From positions 248,001 to 312,000 of the forward strand of contig NZ_AUIK01000001.1 of NCBI RefSeq assembly GCF_000423665.1: a stretch of 64,000 bases of DNA, written 5' to 3'. Source of the DNA: Solirubrobacter soli DSM 22325 (GTDB lineage Bacteria > Actinomycetota > Thermoleophilia > Solirubrobacterales > Solirubrobacteraceae). The notes below the pieces were generated by a model. It was not told the DNA's origin. It searched no databases and saw only the letters and a list, made by a program, of their open reading frames with translations. Below, piece by piece: positions 34,562 through 45,200 of the stretch (the stretch's first letter is position 1; the number at the start of each line of letters is the position of its first letter). The translations under genes were made by a program, and so were the position numbers.

Positions 34562-36463
34562 TCACCTGGCGTCGAGCAACTCGCGCACGGTCCGCAGCAG
34601 CGTGTCGCTGTCGAACGGCTTCTCCAGGAAGGCGCTCCCCGGCGGCAGGCTGCCGCGCCCGTGCACCGTGTCGGCCGTGTAGCCCGACACGAACAGGGTC
34701 GGCAGCTCGAGGCGGCGCGCGAGCTCCGGCCCCGGCATGTCCGGCATGATCACGTCGGTCACCAGCGCGTCGATGTCCTCGCGCGCGGCGCGCTCGATCG
34801 CGTCGTTGGGCCGCGCCTCGCCGAGCACCCGGTAGCCCGCGCCGCTCAAGACGATCTCGACCAGCGCGCGGACGCCCTCCTCGTCCTCGCAGAGCAGGAT
34901 CGTCTCGTGCCCGCCAAGGGTCTCGGCCGACCCGGACGCCGGCGCCGCCCGCCCGCGCTCGGAGGTCGCGGGCAGCGAGATCTCGACCGTGGTCCCGACA
35001 CCCTCCTGCGAACGCACGCGCACGTTGCCGCCCGACTGCGTGATCGCGCCGTGCACGGAAGCCAGCCCGAGGCCCGTCCCCTGGCCGACGGGCTTGGTCG
35101 TGTAGAACGGCTCGAAGACGTGCGGCAGGTCCTCGGCGGGGATGCCGACGCCGGTGTCGGTCACCGCCAGGCGGACGAACACGCCGTCCGCGCGGGTCTC
35201 GATCTCGAGCCGTCCGCCGTCGGGCATCGCGTCGCGCGCGTTGACCGCGAGGTTGACGACGACCTGCTCGATCTGCCCCTGGTCGGCGAGCACGCCCGGC
35301 AGGCGGTCCTGGGACCGCACCTGGATGACGATGTCCTCGCCGATCAACCGCTCGAGCATCGGCGTCAGCGCGCGCACGACCTCGCCGAGGTCGAGCACGA
35401 TCGGGTCGAGGATCTGGCGGCGCGAGAACGCGAGCAGCTGGCGGGTGAGGATCGCGGCGCGCTCGGCCGCCAGCCCGATCTCCGCCAGCTCCGCGGAGCC
35501 GGGCCCGCCGCCCACGCGCGCCCGGGCGAGCTGCCCGTAGCCCGCGATCACCGTCAGCAGGTTGTTGAAGTCGTGCGCGATCCCGCCGGCGAGCTGCCCG
35601 ATCGCGTCCATCTTCTGCGACTGGCGCAGCTGCTCCTCGAGCTCGGCGCGCTCGGTCATGTCGCGCGTGATGAGCGAGATGCCCACGAGCTCGCCCTGAG
35701 CGCCGGCGATCACGGACGCCGTCGCCGCGACCGGGAACTCCGACCCGTCGCGGCGCATGTGCATCACCTCGAACGTCAGCGAGCCCGCATCGACGAGACG
35801 CTCGATCGCCGTCGGGAGCTCGTCGCGCCGCTCGGGCGGCATGATCAGCTCGGCGACCGAGCGCCCGATCGCCTCGTCCCGCCGGTACCCGTAGATCTGC
35901 TCGGCGCCGGCGTTCCAGCTCTCCACCCGGCGGTCGGGCCCGATCAGCACGATCGCGTCCGCTGAGTACTCGACGAGCGCGGCGAGCGCCCGCGCCGCCG
36001 TCTCGCCCGCCCGCCGCTCGGTGACGTCGCGAACGTGCCCGACGAACGTCAGCGGCCCTTCGCCGGAGAGTCGCGAGATCGTGATCTCCGCGGGGAACTC
36101 GGTACCGTCGGCGCGCAGGGCGGTCAGTTCGACGGGGCGGCCGATGATCTTCGACTCACCCGTCGCGACCGCCCGCCGCACCCCCTGCCGGTGCGCCTCG
36201 CGATGCTCCTCGGGCACCACCAGCGGCCCGAGCTCACGCCCCAGCACGTCCTCGCGCCGGCGCCCGAAGATCCGTTCCGCAGAGGCGTTGAACGCCTGGA
36301 TGCGCCCCTCGGCGTCGAGCATGACGACGGCGTCGACGGTCGACTCGATGATCGCCAGCTCACGCCTGCGGGCGCGGGCGAGCAGCCGCGCGGCACGGAA
36401 CACAAGCGCCGTGAGCAGGAGCGCCACGACCAGGGCTTCCAACACACCAAATTTCCAGCCCAT
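34562..36463 (-). CDS. PAS hybrid histidine kinase with receiver domain
   Basis: A 633-residue membrane-anchored sensor kinase. One transmembrane helix (residues 6-28) is followed by two PAS domains (about 35-150 and 160-275), a HisKA box with H297 in [11 protein letters not shown], an HATPase domain ([34 protein letters not shown]) and a C-terminal receiver domain with phospho-acceptor Asp in [12 protein letters not shown]. This cytosolic PAS-kinase-receiver order is common among NtrB-like hybrid kinases. No partner regulator is adjacent. Confidence 0.93.
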   Translation of the reverse strand: MGWKFGVLEALVVALLLTALVFRAARLLARARRRELAIIESTVDAVVMLDAEGRIQAFNASAERIFGRRREDVLGRELGPLVVPEEHREAHRQGVRRAVATGESKIIGRPVELTALRADGTEFPAEITISRLSGEGPLTFVGHVRDVTERRAGETAARALAALVEYSADAIVLIGPDRRVESWNAGAEQIYGYRRDEAIGRSVAELIMPPERRDELPTAIERLVDAGSLTFEVMHMRRDGSEFPVAATASVIAGAQGELVGISLITRDMTERAELEEQLRQSQKMDAIGQLAGGIAHDFNNLLTVIAGYGQLARARVGGGPGSAELAEIGLAAERAAILTRQLLAFSRRQILDPIVLDLGEVVRALTPMLERLIGEDIVIQVRSQDRLPGVLADQGQIEQVVVNLAVNARDAMPDGGRLEIETRADGVFVRLAVTDTGVGIPAEDLPHVFEPFYTTKPVGQGTGLGLASVHGAITQSGGNVRVRSQEGVGTTVEISLPATSERGRAAPASGSAETLGGHETILLCEDEEGVRALVEIVLSGAGYRVLGEARPNDAIERAAREDIDALVTDVIMPDMPGPELARRLELPTLFVSGYTADTVHGRGSLPPGSAFLEKPFDSDTLLRTVRELLDAR

Positions 36464-36561
36464 TCAGCCTTCCCGGACGTGACCATACGCGGTGAGGGAC
36501 GCCTCCGCCTCGCGATCCCTGAAACCCGCGGTCGGGGCGGCGTGCCGCTGGCCAGGCTCGG

Positions 36562-38586
36562 TCAGGCGGCTGCGCGTTCGCGCAACCACCCCGCCAGCGC
36601 GTTGGCCGTCATCGGCCGACCCAGGAAGAAGCCCTGCGCCTCGTCACAGTGCAGACCAGCGAGCGTGTCCCAGGTCTCGGCGCTCTCCACGCCCTCGGCC
36701 ACGACGCGCATCCCGAGCCGGCGCCCGAGATCCACCGTGGTGTGCACGATCGCGGCGTCGCGCTCGTCGTCGGCGAGACGCATCACGAAGGAGCGGTCGA
36801 TCTTGAGCTCGTCGAGGTCGAGCTGCTTGAGGTGGCCGAGCGAGACGTGCCCGGCGCCGAAGTCGTCCAGCGCCGTGGCGACGCCGATCGCGCGCAGCCC
36901 CGCCAGCACCTCCAGGGTGCGCTCGGGATCGGCCATCACGACGTCCTCGGAGACCTCCAGCCGCAGGCACGACGCCGGGAAGTGACGCTTCTCGAGCGCG
37001 CGGTCGATCTCCGACGGCAGGCCGAGGTCGAGCAGGTCCGCGGGACCGAGGTTGACCGCCACCGAGAGGTCGAACCCGTCGCGCCGGCGGTCGCCGATCT
37101 CCTCCAGCGCGCGATCGAGCACGAACGCGGTGAGCGAGCGGCCGAGCCCCGAGTGGTCGGCGAGCGGCAGGAAGTCCGACGGCATCAGCAGCCCGCGGCG
37201 TGGGTGCGCCCAGCGGACCAGCGCCTCGACGCCGTGGACCTCGCCGGTCGCGATCTCGGCCTTCGGCTGGTAGTGGAGGACGAGCTCGCCGTCCGCCAGG
37301 CCGTCGCGCAGCTCGCCCAGCAGCTCGAGCCGCCGGCGCGAGTGGTGGTCGCGCTCGGGCAGGTAGACCTCGTGGCCGGTGCGGGTGCGCTTGGCCTCGT
37401 ACATCGCGACGTCGGCGCGCTGCAGCAGCTCGAGCGCGTCGTGGCCGTGCTCGGGGAAGAGCGCGATGCCGATGCTCGCGTCGATGTGGACGCGGATGCC
37501 GCCGACGCCGAACGAGCGCTCCAGCGCGGCGCGCAGCCGCAGGCCGGTGGCGCTCGCGCTCGCCTCGTCGCCCGGGTCGAGCACGACGGCGAACTCGTCG
37601 CCGCCGAGCCGCGCGAGCGTGGCGCCCGGCAGCAGCGCCTCCTGCAGGCGCGGGCCGATCTGCCGGAGCACCTCGTCGCCCGCCGAATGCCCAAGGGTGT
37701 CGTTGAGCTCTTTGAAGCCGTCGAGGTCGATCAGCAGCAGCGCGACGTCGCCGTGCTTGTCCTCGAGCGCCTCGGCCAGCTTGTGCAGCAGGTGACGGCG
37801 GTTGCCGAGGCCCGTCAGGTCGTCGGTGACGGCGTCACGCTCGGTCGCGCGCAGGCGGTCGACGACGGTCACCCCCGCGCGGGCCATGCCGGTCAGGACG
37901 GTGACCGTCGCCAGCGTGGCAGCGACCGGCGGGAGGCTCACGAACTGCCCGACGACGAGCAGCGTCAGGGCGGTCGCAGCGTCGGCGAGGATCGCCGCGA
38001 GGACGATCGGGCTGAACTCCGAGGCGGGCGGCGCGTCCGGCTCCGGGACCTGCAGCGCCGCGACCAGGAACACGCAGGCGAGCACCGGCAGCTCGCCGAG
38101 CGCGGCGACCCCGGCCAGCGCGAGGGCGAGCGCGATCGTCAGGCGCCAGCGGGCGACGCCGAGCACCGCCGCGACCGCGACCGCCGCCAGCGTGGCGGGA
38201 AGCTCCGCTCCCGTGGTGGCTGACAACGCGCCGACGGCGCAGGCCCCCATCGCCGCGTCCAGCCAGGACAGCGCCAGCGGGCGGCCGAGCCGCTGGAGCA
38301 CCATCGCGAGCACGCCCGCGAACGCGAACGCGACGGCGACGTCGTGGAAGCCCTGGGTGGCGCCGAGCTCGTCGGCGGCGGCCGCGGCCAGCGCGGCAGC
38401 GAACAGCGCGCCCGCGACGCGGCTGTGGTGCCTGAGCACGGCCGACGCAACGCAGACGAGGCTCGCAACGACGAGCACCCCAGCGACCATCAGAGCTATC
38501 CAAGCAGCAGAGGCTGAGAGGAGCAACGAACCTGTTTCGGGTTCATCCTCGAGAACGACACGATTCGTCCTCGTGGCGGACGACAT
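36562..38586 (-). CDS. Membrane GGDEF-EAL cyclic-di-GMP protein
   Basis: A 674-residue integral membrane enzyme. Residues about 20-250 contain roughly eight hydrophobic helices forming a MASE-like sensor, then GGDEF (TLARLGGDEFAVV, intact) and EAL (HGVEALVRW, DDFGAGHVSL, KIDRSFV, intact). Both synthesis and hydrolysis of c-di-GMP are possible. ATG 38586 (MSSATRTN) is chosen; the longer frame to 38631 overlaps the divergent secreted-protein start at 38615. A PilZ receptor gene lies 2 kb downstream. Confidence 0.92.
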   Translation of the reverse strand: MSSATRTNRVVLEDEPETGSLLLSASAAWIALMVAGVLVVASLVCVASAVLRHHSRVAGALFAAALAAAAADELGATQGFHDVAVAFAFAGVLAMVLQRLGRPLALSWLDAAMGACAVGALSATTGAELPATLAAVAVAAVLGVARWRLTIALALALAGVAALGELPVLACVFLVAALQVPEPDAPPASEFSPIVLAAILADAATALTLLVVGQFVSLPPVAATLATVTVLTGMARAGVTVVDRLRATERDAVTDDLTGLGNRRHLLHKLAEALEDKHGDVALLLIDLDGFKELNDTLGHSAGDEVLRQIGPRLQEALLPGATLARLGGDEFAVVLDPGDEASASATGLRLRAALERSFGVGGIRVHIDASIGIALFPEHGHDALELLQRADVAMYEAKRTRTGHEVYLPERDHHSRRRLELLGELRDGLADGELVLHYQPKAEIATGEVHGVEALVRWAHPRRGLLMPSDFLPLADHSGLGRSLTAFVLDRALEEIGDRRRDGFDLSVAVNLGPADLLDLGLPSEIDRALEKRHFPASCLRLEVSEDVVMADPERTLEVLAGLRAIGVATALDDFGAGHVSLGHLKQLDLDELKIDRSFVMRLADDERDAAIVHTTVDLGRRLGMRVVAEGVESAETWDTLAGLHCDEAQGFFLGRPMTANALAGWLRERAAA

Positions 38587-38614
38587 ACCCGGCACGCGCT
38601 GGGACCCTGGCGCA

Positions 38615-39895
38615 GTGAGACTCCTCCCCATCCTCGCCAGTGCGTTCTTCCTCGCCGCGGCCGCCCCCGCCGCGGCGGATTCGATCGTCTACGTCAAGCA
38701 GGGCAACCTCTACCTGACCACCGCGGACGGCTCGGCCGGCTACCAGCTGACCACCGACGGCGGCTACTCGTCGCCGTCGCAGGCCGAGGACGGCACGATC
38801 GGCGCGGTGCGCAACCGGCAGCTCGTGCGGCTCGACCGCTCCGGGCACGTGCTGAGCGCCGTCGACGCGATCGGCACCGACGCGCCCCGCTCGATCGGCG
38901 GGCCCTACGAGGCCCGGCTCTCCCCCGACGGCACGCGGTTCGCCTACTACTTCTACGTCCAGTCGTCCTATGACGACCTCGAGCACGACATCCGCTGGCT
39001 CAACACCGGCTCGTACGGCACCTGGAGCTACGCGGACCGCTTCACGAGCCCGGCGACCGACAGCGAGTTCGAGATGTCGTTCACCCAGCCCGAGTGGATC
39101 ACGAACGACCGCCTGCTCGGCACGCAGGGGATGTTCATGAACATGTGGACGTGGAAGCTCGGGACCGGGCACGGCTACACGTACCCGGCCGCGCAGTGGT
39201 GGTTCGGGCTGCGCGACCCCGTCGACGAGTGGGGCGTGGCCGCCTACCACTGGTACGACGACCCCGCGCTCAGCCGCGACGGCTCCCGGATCGCCATGAC
39301 CGACTCCGGCCAGCAGCTCGTGGTCGCCACGACCAACGGCCCCGCGTACTCGGGCGAGCCGCCCTACCCGGAGCCCGACTACGTGAACCCGGACAGCGGC
39401 TTCGCGGAGCCGACGATCGTCTGCCGCGGCCCGGTGGGCAAGACCGACAACCCCACGTGGGCGCCGAGCGGCGGCCTGCTGGCCTACGGCGCGCCCGACG
39501 GCGTGCACGTGACCAACCCGGACTGCACGAACGACCACCTGCTGATCCCGGGCGGGGGCGAGCCGGCGTTCGGACCGGCCGGCGTGTCCGCGCCGGCGTC
39601 GGCCCCGAGCGGCGGGACCGGGACGGGCTCGGCGACGACGGGCGCCGGCGCGGCGAAGGTGACGCTTTCGCGCGTCTCGCTGCACCCGCGCACGTTCTCC
39701 AAGCGCCGCGGCACGACGCTGCGCTTCACGCTCTCCGCCCCCGCCGGCGTGCAGCTCGGCGGCGCCGTCAAGCGCACGCTGCAGGGCCATGCCGGCCTCA
39801 ACAGCGTGAAGGTGCGCCCGCGCCACGGCTCCCGCCTGACTGTGTCGGTCGGCGGCGGCAAGGCCGTGACGCTCGCGTTCCGGCTCAGGGCCTGA
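38615..39895 (+). CDS. Secreted TolB-like beta-propeller protein
   Basis: A 426-residue exported protein: signal peptide MRLLPILASAFFLAAAAPAAA, then WD/TolB-type propeller repeats (IVYVKQGNLYLTTADGSAGYQLT, ARLSPDGTRFAYYFY, DPALSRDGSRIAMTD, NPTWAPSGGLLAYG). A Gly/Ser/Thr linker and a C-terminal basic beta domain (SLHPRTFSKRRGTTLRFTL) follow; I associate the latter with Solirubrobacterales surface proteins. GTG 38615. Probably cell-surface, with no catalytic residues apparent. The end overlaps the flavin reductase gene by 11 bases. Confidence 0.82.
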   Translation: MRLLPILASAFFLAAAAPAAADSIVYVKQGNLYLTTADGSAGYQLTTDGGYSSPSQAEDGTIGAVRNRQLVRLDRSGHVLSAVDAIGTDAPRSIGGPYEARLSPDGTRFAYYFYVQSSYDDLEHDIRWLNTGSYGTWSYADRFTSPATDSEFEMSFTQPEWITNDRLLGTQGMFMNMWTWKLGTGHGYTYPAAQWWFGLRDPVDEWGVAAYHWYDDPALSRDGSRIAMTDSGQQLVVATTNGPAYSGEPPYPEPDYVNPDSGFAEPTIVCRGPVGKTDNPTWAPSGGLLAYGAPDGVHVTNPDCTNDHLLIPGGGEPAFGPAGVSAPASAPSGGTGTGSATTGAGAAKVTLSRVSLHPRTFSKRRGTTLRFTLSAPAGVQLGGAVKRTLQGHAGLNSVKVRPRHGSRLTVSVGGGKAVTLAFRLRA

Positions 39896-40469
39896 TCATC
39901 TCGAAGAGCTCGGTGACCGCGGCGTAGTCGCCGCGGTACCCGCAGCGGGCGATCGGGCGCACGCCCGCGGTGTCGAAGCGGCCGTCGACGATGTGGCGCT
40001 CGTCGACGTGCACGCCCACGACCTCGCCGAAGGTGACGATGTTGCGCGGGAGCTGGACGCGGTGCACGACCTTGCACTCGAAGGCGACCGGGGTGGCGGC
40101 CACGCGCGGCGGCGCGACGAGCCGCGACGGCGCCATCTCCAGCCCCGCGAACTCGAACTCGTTCTCGCCGCGCGGCAGCGTCGCCGAGGTCTGGTTCATC
40201 GCCTCGCGCAGGTCGTACGTGACCATGTTCCAGACGAACTCGTCGGTGGCCTGGGCGAACGTCGCCGAGTCCTTCGGGCCGTCGGAGGAGAACATCACGG
40301 TCGGCGGGTTGTCGCTGACCGCGTTGAAGTAGCTGTAGGGCGCCAGATTCACCTCCCCGCCCGGACCGACCGTCGAGACCCAGCCGATCGGCCGCGGCGC
40401 GACGAACGCTTTAAAGGGGTCATGGGGCAGCAGGTCGCGGTCGCGATTTGCCGGTGTGTAAAAGACCAT
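39885..40469 (-). CDS. Flavin reductase-like (FMN-binding split barrel) protein
   Basis: A 194-residue FMN-binding protein of the DIM6/NTAB flavin-reductase family (VAPRPIGWVSTVGPGGEVNLAPYSYFNAVSDNPP, then NMVTYDLREAMNQTS). It may supply reduced flavin to a partner or act alone; no mono-oxygenase gene is adjacent. ATG 40469, 20 bases from the divergent PilZ start. Confidence 0.9.
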   Translation of the reverse strand: MVFYTPANRDRDLLPHDPFKAFVAPRPIGWVSTVGPGGEVNLAPYSYFNAVSDNPPTVMFSSDGPKDSATFAQATDEFVWNMVTYDLREAMNQTSATLPRGENEFEFAGLEMAPSRLVAPPRVAATPVAFECKVVHRVQLPRNIVTFGEVVGVHVDERHIVDGRFDTAGVRPIARCGYRGDYAAVTELFEMIRP

Positions 40470-40489
40470 TGGGAGGCATACTTCCTGAC

Positions 40490-40798
40490 GTGGGAGTGAC
40501 CAGTGAGCGGCGGCGCAACTGGCGCACCGAGGTCTCGCTCGAGTGCAACCTCCACCGGCGCACGGGCAAGATGATCGAGGCGCGGACCGTCGACATCGGC
40601 CCCGGCGGGATGCGCGTGCACACGAACCGCCCGCTCAGCGTCGACGAGCTGCTCGAGTTCGAGCTACCGGACCGGGGCCGCGTCAACGGCCGCGCCCGCG
40701 TCCTGCGCGAGCAGGCCTACCGGATCTACGCGCTGCGCTTCGAGAAGCTCGGCGACGAGGCCCGGTCGGAGATCGCGGCGCTGACCCAGCCCGTTTAG
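40490..40798 (+). CDS. PilZ-domain c-di-GMP receptor
   Basis: A small (about 102-residue) single PilZ domain. The two c-di-GMP-binding motifs are visible: an R-x3-R block (RRNWR) near the N-terminus and D-x-G-x-x-G (DIGPGGMRV), followed by the beta-barrel strands. It probably reads c-di-GMP made by the GGDEF-EAL enzymes in this window. GTG 40490 or 40496 are both plausible starts; GGGAGG at 40471-40476 favours one of these over the longer ATG frame. Confidence 0.82.
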   Translation: MGVTSERRRNWRTEVSLECNLHRRTGKMIEARTVDIGPGGMRVHTNRPLSVDELLEFELPDRGRVNGRARVLREQAYRIYALRFEKLGDEARSEIAALTQPV

Positions 40799-41196
40799 GC
40801 CCGCTCCAGCACCACGATCGGGATCTCCCGGTCGGTCTTCTTCTGGTAGTCGTCGTAGGCGGGCCATTCCTTGGTCATGGTCGGCCACATCTGCGCCTTC
40901 TCGTCCGGCGTCGCGACCCGCGCCTTGGCCTTGAAGCGGTCGGCCATGACCTGCACCTCGACGTTCGGGTCCGCCTCGAGGTTCAGGTACCAGGCCGGCG
41001 GCTGGTCGGCCCCGCCCTTGGACGCGACAATCAGGTAGGCGTCGTCCCATGGGGCATAGATCAACGGCAACTCGCGGGTTTCACCGCTCTTGCGGCCGGT
41101 CGTGGTCAGCAGCAGCGTCTGCGTGCCCTGCCAGTCGTGACCGACCTCGCCGCCGGTCTCGCGGTACTTCGTGGTGTGTTCCTTTCCGAAGAGCAT
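40795..41196 (-). CDS. Deazaflavin (F420)-dependent nitroreductase-family protein
   Basis: A 133-residue split-barrel protein of the Ddn/F420H(2)-dependent oxidoreductase family (LLLTTTGRKSGETRELPLIYAPWDDAYLIVASKGGADQPPAWYLNLEADPNVEVQV). The family uses cofactor F420, which fits an actinobacterial host. ATG 41196 has TAGCTT at 41203-41208, exactly six bases upstream, a leaderless signature. It converges on the PilZ gene with a four-base overlap. Confidence 0.93.
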   Translation of the reverse strand: MLFGKEHTTKYRETGGEVGHDWQGTQTLLLTTTGRKSGETRELPLIYAPWDDAYLIVASKGGADQPPAWYLNLEADPNVEVQVMADRFKAKARVATPDEKAQMWPTMTKEWPAYDDYQKKTDREIPIVVLERA

Positions 41197-41202
41197 GCCT
41201 AG

Positions 41203-41208
41203 AAGCTA
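41203..41208 (-). promoter_or_regulatory. -10 box of the deazaflavin oxidoreductase gene
   Basis: TAGCTT on the minus strand, six bases before ATG 41196. It lies seven bases before the palindromic repeat at 41216-41240. Confidence 0.45.
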
Positions 41209-41215
41209 CCCCGAA

Positions 41216-41240
41216 ACCTAAAGGGGCCTGACCCCTTTAT
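41216..41240. repeat. Third copy of the GGGG-CTGA-CCCC palindrome
   Basis: Identical over 24 bases to the unit at 32062-32085 (ACCTAAAGGGG, then CCTGA, then CCCCTTTA). Here a single copy sits between divergent genes, and its final TTTAT runs directly into the ATG at 41239 of the sulfite-oxidase-like gene. Confidence 0.6.
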
Positions 41241-42216
41241 GAACGCGCGAGGCACCGACTGGTCGCTCGCCGCGCTCGTGACGCTGCTCGCGCTCACCGG
41301 CGCGCTGACGCTGTTCGGTGGCGCCTGGGTGTTCGGCGCGCACGACATCACCGGGTTCGCGCTCAGCGGCGTGCTGGTGTTCAAGCTGCGGCGGGTGTGG
41401 CGACGGATCGGCACGCGTCGCGCGGGGCTGATCGCGCTGCTCTTCGTGGCGCTCACGCTGCTCACGGGGATCGCGTGGTCGAGCGCGGCCAAGCCGAACG
41501 TGTTCGGCTACAACCCGCTCAACTTCCACAGCGTGTTCGGCGCCGTCCTCGCCGCGGCGGTCCTGACGCACGCCGTCGGGCGGGCGAAGCGCCCGCGCCG
41601 CGGCGATCTGACCCGGCGCCAGGTGCTCGCCTCCGCCGGTGTCGGTCTCGGCGCCGTCGCGCTCTGGCAACTCCAGCGCACACCTGGGTTGGCGAGCGCG
41701 AAGCGGCGCTTCACCGGCTCATACGAGGTCGCGTCCTTCGAGGGCAACGCGTTCCCGAGCACGTCATGGGTCGCCGACGCGCCGCGGCCGCTCACACACG
41801 CGACGCTGCAGTTCGGCGACCGCCGCCTCACGGCCGCCGAGCTCGACGCCGGCGACGAGCTCACCGCGACGCTCGACTGCACAGGCGGCTTCTACTCGAC
41901 ACAGGTCTGGCGCGGGACCCGGCTCGACCGCCTGCTGGGCGACGCGCCCGGCAGCCACGTGCGCGTGATCTCCCACACGGGCTACCGCTGGAGCTTCGAC
42001 CGCGCCGACGCGGCGCGCCTCCTGCTCGCCACGCACGTCGGCGGCGAGCCGCTCAGCCACGGCCACGGCGCGCCCGTCCGGCTCGTCGCGCCCGGCGAGC
42101 GCGGCTTCATCTGGGTGAAGTGGGTGACCCGGGTCGAGCTCCATGACGGGCCCGACCCGGGTGCGTTCGCATCGACGCTGTGGAGCAGCCTCACTGCCCG
42201 GGGCCGGGGGTCCTGA
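41239..42216 (+). CDS. Membrane-anchored sulfite-oxidase-like molybdopterin protein
   Basis: A 325-residue protein: three or four N-terminal transmembrane helices (residues 8-110) followed by an exported molybdopterin-binding domain of the sulfite oxidase/YedY family. The Mo-ligating Cys is in LDCTGGFYSTQVWRGTRLDRLL, and the GFIWVKWVTRVEL end is also typical. An arginine pair (TRRQVLASAGVG) near residue 125 resembles a TAT-like export signal between the helices and the catalytic domain. It may take electrons through the membrane part. The start codon abuts the repeat at 41216-41240, so its ribosome site is unusual. It overlaps the GDH gene end by 26 bases. Confidence 0.85.
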   Translation: MNARGTDWSLAALVTLLALTGALTLFGGAWVFGAHDITGFALSGVLVFKLRRVWRRIGTRRAGLIALLFVALTLLTGIAWSSAAKPNVFGYNPLNFHSVFGAVLAAAVLTHAVGRAKRPRRGDLTRRQVLASAGVGLGAVALWQLQRTPGLASAKRRFTGSYEVASFEGNAFPSTSWVADAPRPLTHATLQFGDRRLTAAELDAGDELTATLDCTGGFYSTQVWRGTRLDRLLGDAPGSHVRVISHTGYRWSFDRADAARLLLATHVGGEPLSHGHGAPVRLVAPGERGFIWVKWVTRVELHDGPDPGAFASTLWSSLTARGRGS

Positions 42217-45200
42217 CGCCGATCAGGTTCCTGACTTCCCGCATCGCCACCGGCAGCGTGGTCAGGTCGAACGTGCCGCCGGAGCGGATCTCGGCCAGGA
42301 TCTCCTGGGCGCGCTCGGCGGCGAGGCGGTTGCTCTCCAACCACGCGTCGATCCCGCCGGAGCGCAGCACGTCGGCGGTCAGCTCGGCGTGCAGCGCGAA
42401 CAGGTCGTCGCGCAGCGCCGCGCGCGCCATCGCCTGCCAGCGGTTGTTCCGCGGGAGCGCCGCGATCTGGTCGCGCAGCCAGTGCAGGTTCAGGTCGCCG
42501 CCGATCAGGAAGTGCAGCGCCGCGACCTCCTCGACCGGCCGCTCGGTCACGCTCGCCACCTCGGCGATGTCCAGTGCCGCGAACAGCGCGCTCTGCGTCG
42601 CCACCCGCGCGGCGAGCGTCTCCGGGACGCCGGCCGCGGTGAGCCGCCCCGTGCGCTCGTTCCACGTCTGCTGCTCGCTCTCGACGAGCACGCCCGGCAG
42701 CAGCCCGGCGACCGTCCGCGCACCCTCGGTGTAGCGCTCGACCTCGGCCGAGATGTCCAGCGGCCGCGGCCGCGAGCGCAGCAGCCAGCGCGTCGCGCGC
42801 TCGACCGAGCGCCGGGAGGCGAGCAGCATCTCGGTCTGGACCTCGGCCGCGACGATCCCGTCGAGCCCCTCGATCTCCGCCCACAGCGCGCGCACGCCGA
42901 ACACCTCGCGGGCGACGACGGAGGCGCGCGCGATGTCGGCCGGCGACGCCCCGGTGTCCTCGCGCAGGCGGAAGACGAACGTCGTCCCGGCTCGGTCGAT
43001 CAGGTCGTTGGTGACGCGGGTGGCGACGATCTCGCGCCGCAGCCGGTGCCGCCGCATGACGTCGCCGAAACGCTCCGGCAGCGGGTCCGGGAAGTAGTGG
43101 TCGAGCTCTGCGTCCAGCGCGCCGTCCTCCGGGAGGTCGGACTCGAGCAGCGCGGCGTAGAGGGTGATCTTCGCGTAGGCGAGGAGCACCGCCAGCTCCG
43201 GCTGCGTGAGCCCGAGGCCGGCGTGGCGCCGCTCGGCGATCGTCTCCCCGTCGGGCAGCGCCTCCAGCGCCCGGTCCAGCCGGCCCGCGGCCTCGAGGTC
43301 GCGCATCACGCGGTCGTGGACGTCGAGCATCGCGGGCGCCTGCGCCCGCGCCAGCGAGAGCGCCTGCGTCTGCGTGTAGGAGCCGCGCAACACGCGCTCG
43401 GCGACCGCGTCGGTCATGTCGGCCAGCAGCGCGTTGCGCTGCTTGGTCGTCATGTCGCCCTCGGCCACGACCGTGTCGAGCAGCACCTTGATGTTGACCT
43501 CGTGGTCGGAGCAGTTGACCCCGCCGGCGTTGTCGATCGCGTCGGTGTTCACGCGCCCGCCGCTCAGCGCGAACTCGATCCGCCCGCGCTGGGTGAAGCC
43601 GAGGTTGCCGCCCTCGCCCGCCACCCTCGCGCGCAACTCGCCGCCGTTGACCCGCAGGGCGTCGTTGGCCTTGTCGCCGACTTCGGCGTGCGTCTCGGTC
43701 TTGGCCTTGACGTAGGTGCCGATGCCGCCGTTCCAGAGCAGGTCGACCGGCGCGCGCAGGATCGCCGACATCAGCTCGCTCGGCGTCAGGTGCTCGGCGG
43801 AGACGTCCAGCGCCTCGCGGATCTGCGGCGAGAGCGCGATCGACTTCGCGGTGCGCGGGAAGACCCCGCCGCCCTCGGAGATCAGCGACGTGTCGTAGTC
43901 CGCCCACGACGAGCGCGGGAGCTCGAAGAGCCGCCGCCGCTCCGCGTGCGAGGCGGCCGCGTCCGGCTCGGGGTCGAGGAAGATGTGCCGGTGGTCGAAG
44001 GCGGCCACCAAGCGGATGTGCTCGCTCAGGAGCATGCCGTTGCCGAAGACGTCGCCGCTCATGTCGCCGATGCCGACGACGCGGAAGTCCTCCGTCTGGA
44101 CGTCCACGCCGAGCTCGCGGAAGTGACGCTGCACGGAGACCCACGCGCTGCGCGCGGTGATCCCCATCGCCTTGTGGTCGTAGCCGACGCTGCCGCCGGA
44201 CGCGAACGCGTCGCCCAGCCAGAAGCCGTAGGACTCCGCCACGCCGTTCGCGATGTCGCTGAACGTCGCCGTGCCCTTGTCGGCCGCGACCACCAGGTAC
44301 GGATCGTCACCGTCGTGGCGCACGACGTGGGCGGGCGGGACGACCTCCCCCGCCGCGTTGTAGGTGTCGGTGATGTCCAGCAGCGCGCTGATGAACGTCG
44401 TGTAGTTGACGACCACGTCGTCGCCCGCCCGCTTGACCACGAACCCACCCTTCGCGCCCACCGGCACGATCAGCGCGTTCTTGACCATCTGCGCCTTCAT
44501 CAGGCCGAGGATCTCGGTGCGGAAGTCCTCGCGCCGGTCGCTCCAGCGCAGGCCGCCGCGAGCGACCGACCCGCCGCGCAGGTGCACGCCCTCGACCCGC
44601 GGCGAGTGCACGAAGATCTCGAACTTCGGCTTCGGCAGCGGGACGAGCGGGATCCGCGTCGGGTCGAGCTTGAACGAGACGTACGGCTTCGGGCCTGGCA
44701 GGTAGTAGTTCGTCCGCAGCATCGCCTCGATGACGCTGAGGAAGCCGCGGAGGATCCGGTCCTCGTCGAGCGAGTCGACGGCGTCGATCTCGTGCTCGAT
44801 CTCGTCCACCACGCCGCTCGCCGCGGCGCGGTCGCCCACCGGGTCGAAGCGCGCGTGGAAGAGCTTCACGAACAGCCCCGCGACGCCGGTGTGTCCGAGC
44901 AGCGTCTGCTCCATGTAGCGGTCGCTGAACGGGATCCCGGCCTGGCGCAGGTAGCGCGCCACCGAGCGCAGCAGCACGACCTCGCGCCAGTCCAGTCCGG
45001 CGCCGATGATCAGCCCGTTGAAGCCGTCGAGCTCCGCGTCGCCGTGCCAGACGCGCGCGAAGCCGGCGTGGAAGCGCTCGCGGATCGCATCCGCGTCGAC
45101 GTCCCCGGAGGCGACGAGCCCGAAGTCGTAGATCCAGGCCGGCTCGGCGTCGCGCGGCGTGATCTCATAGGGCCGCTCGTCGCTGACCGTCAGCCCGAGC

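Noticed and set aside
40408-40432. A further GGGGTC-like copy of the palindromic repeat
   Set aside because: It is coding sequence of the flavin reductase (HDPFKAF) and lacks the second arm.
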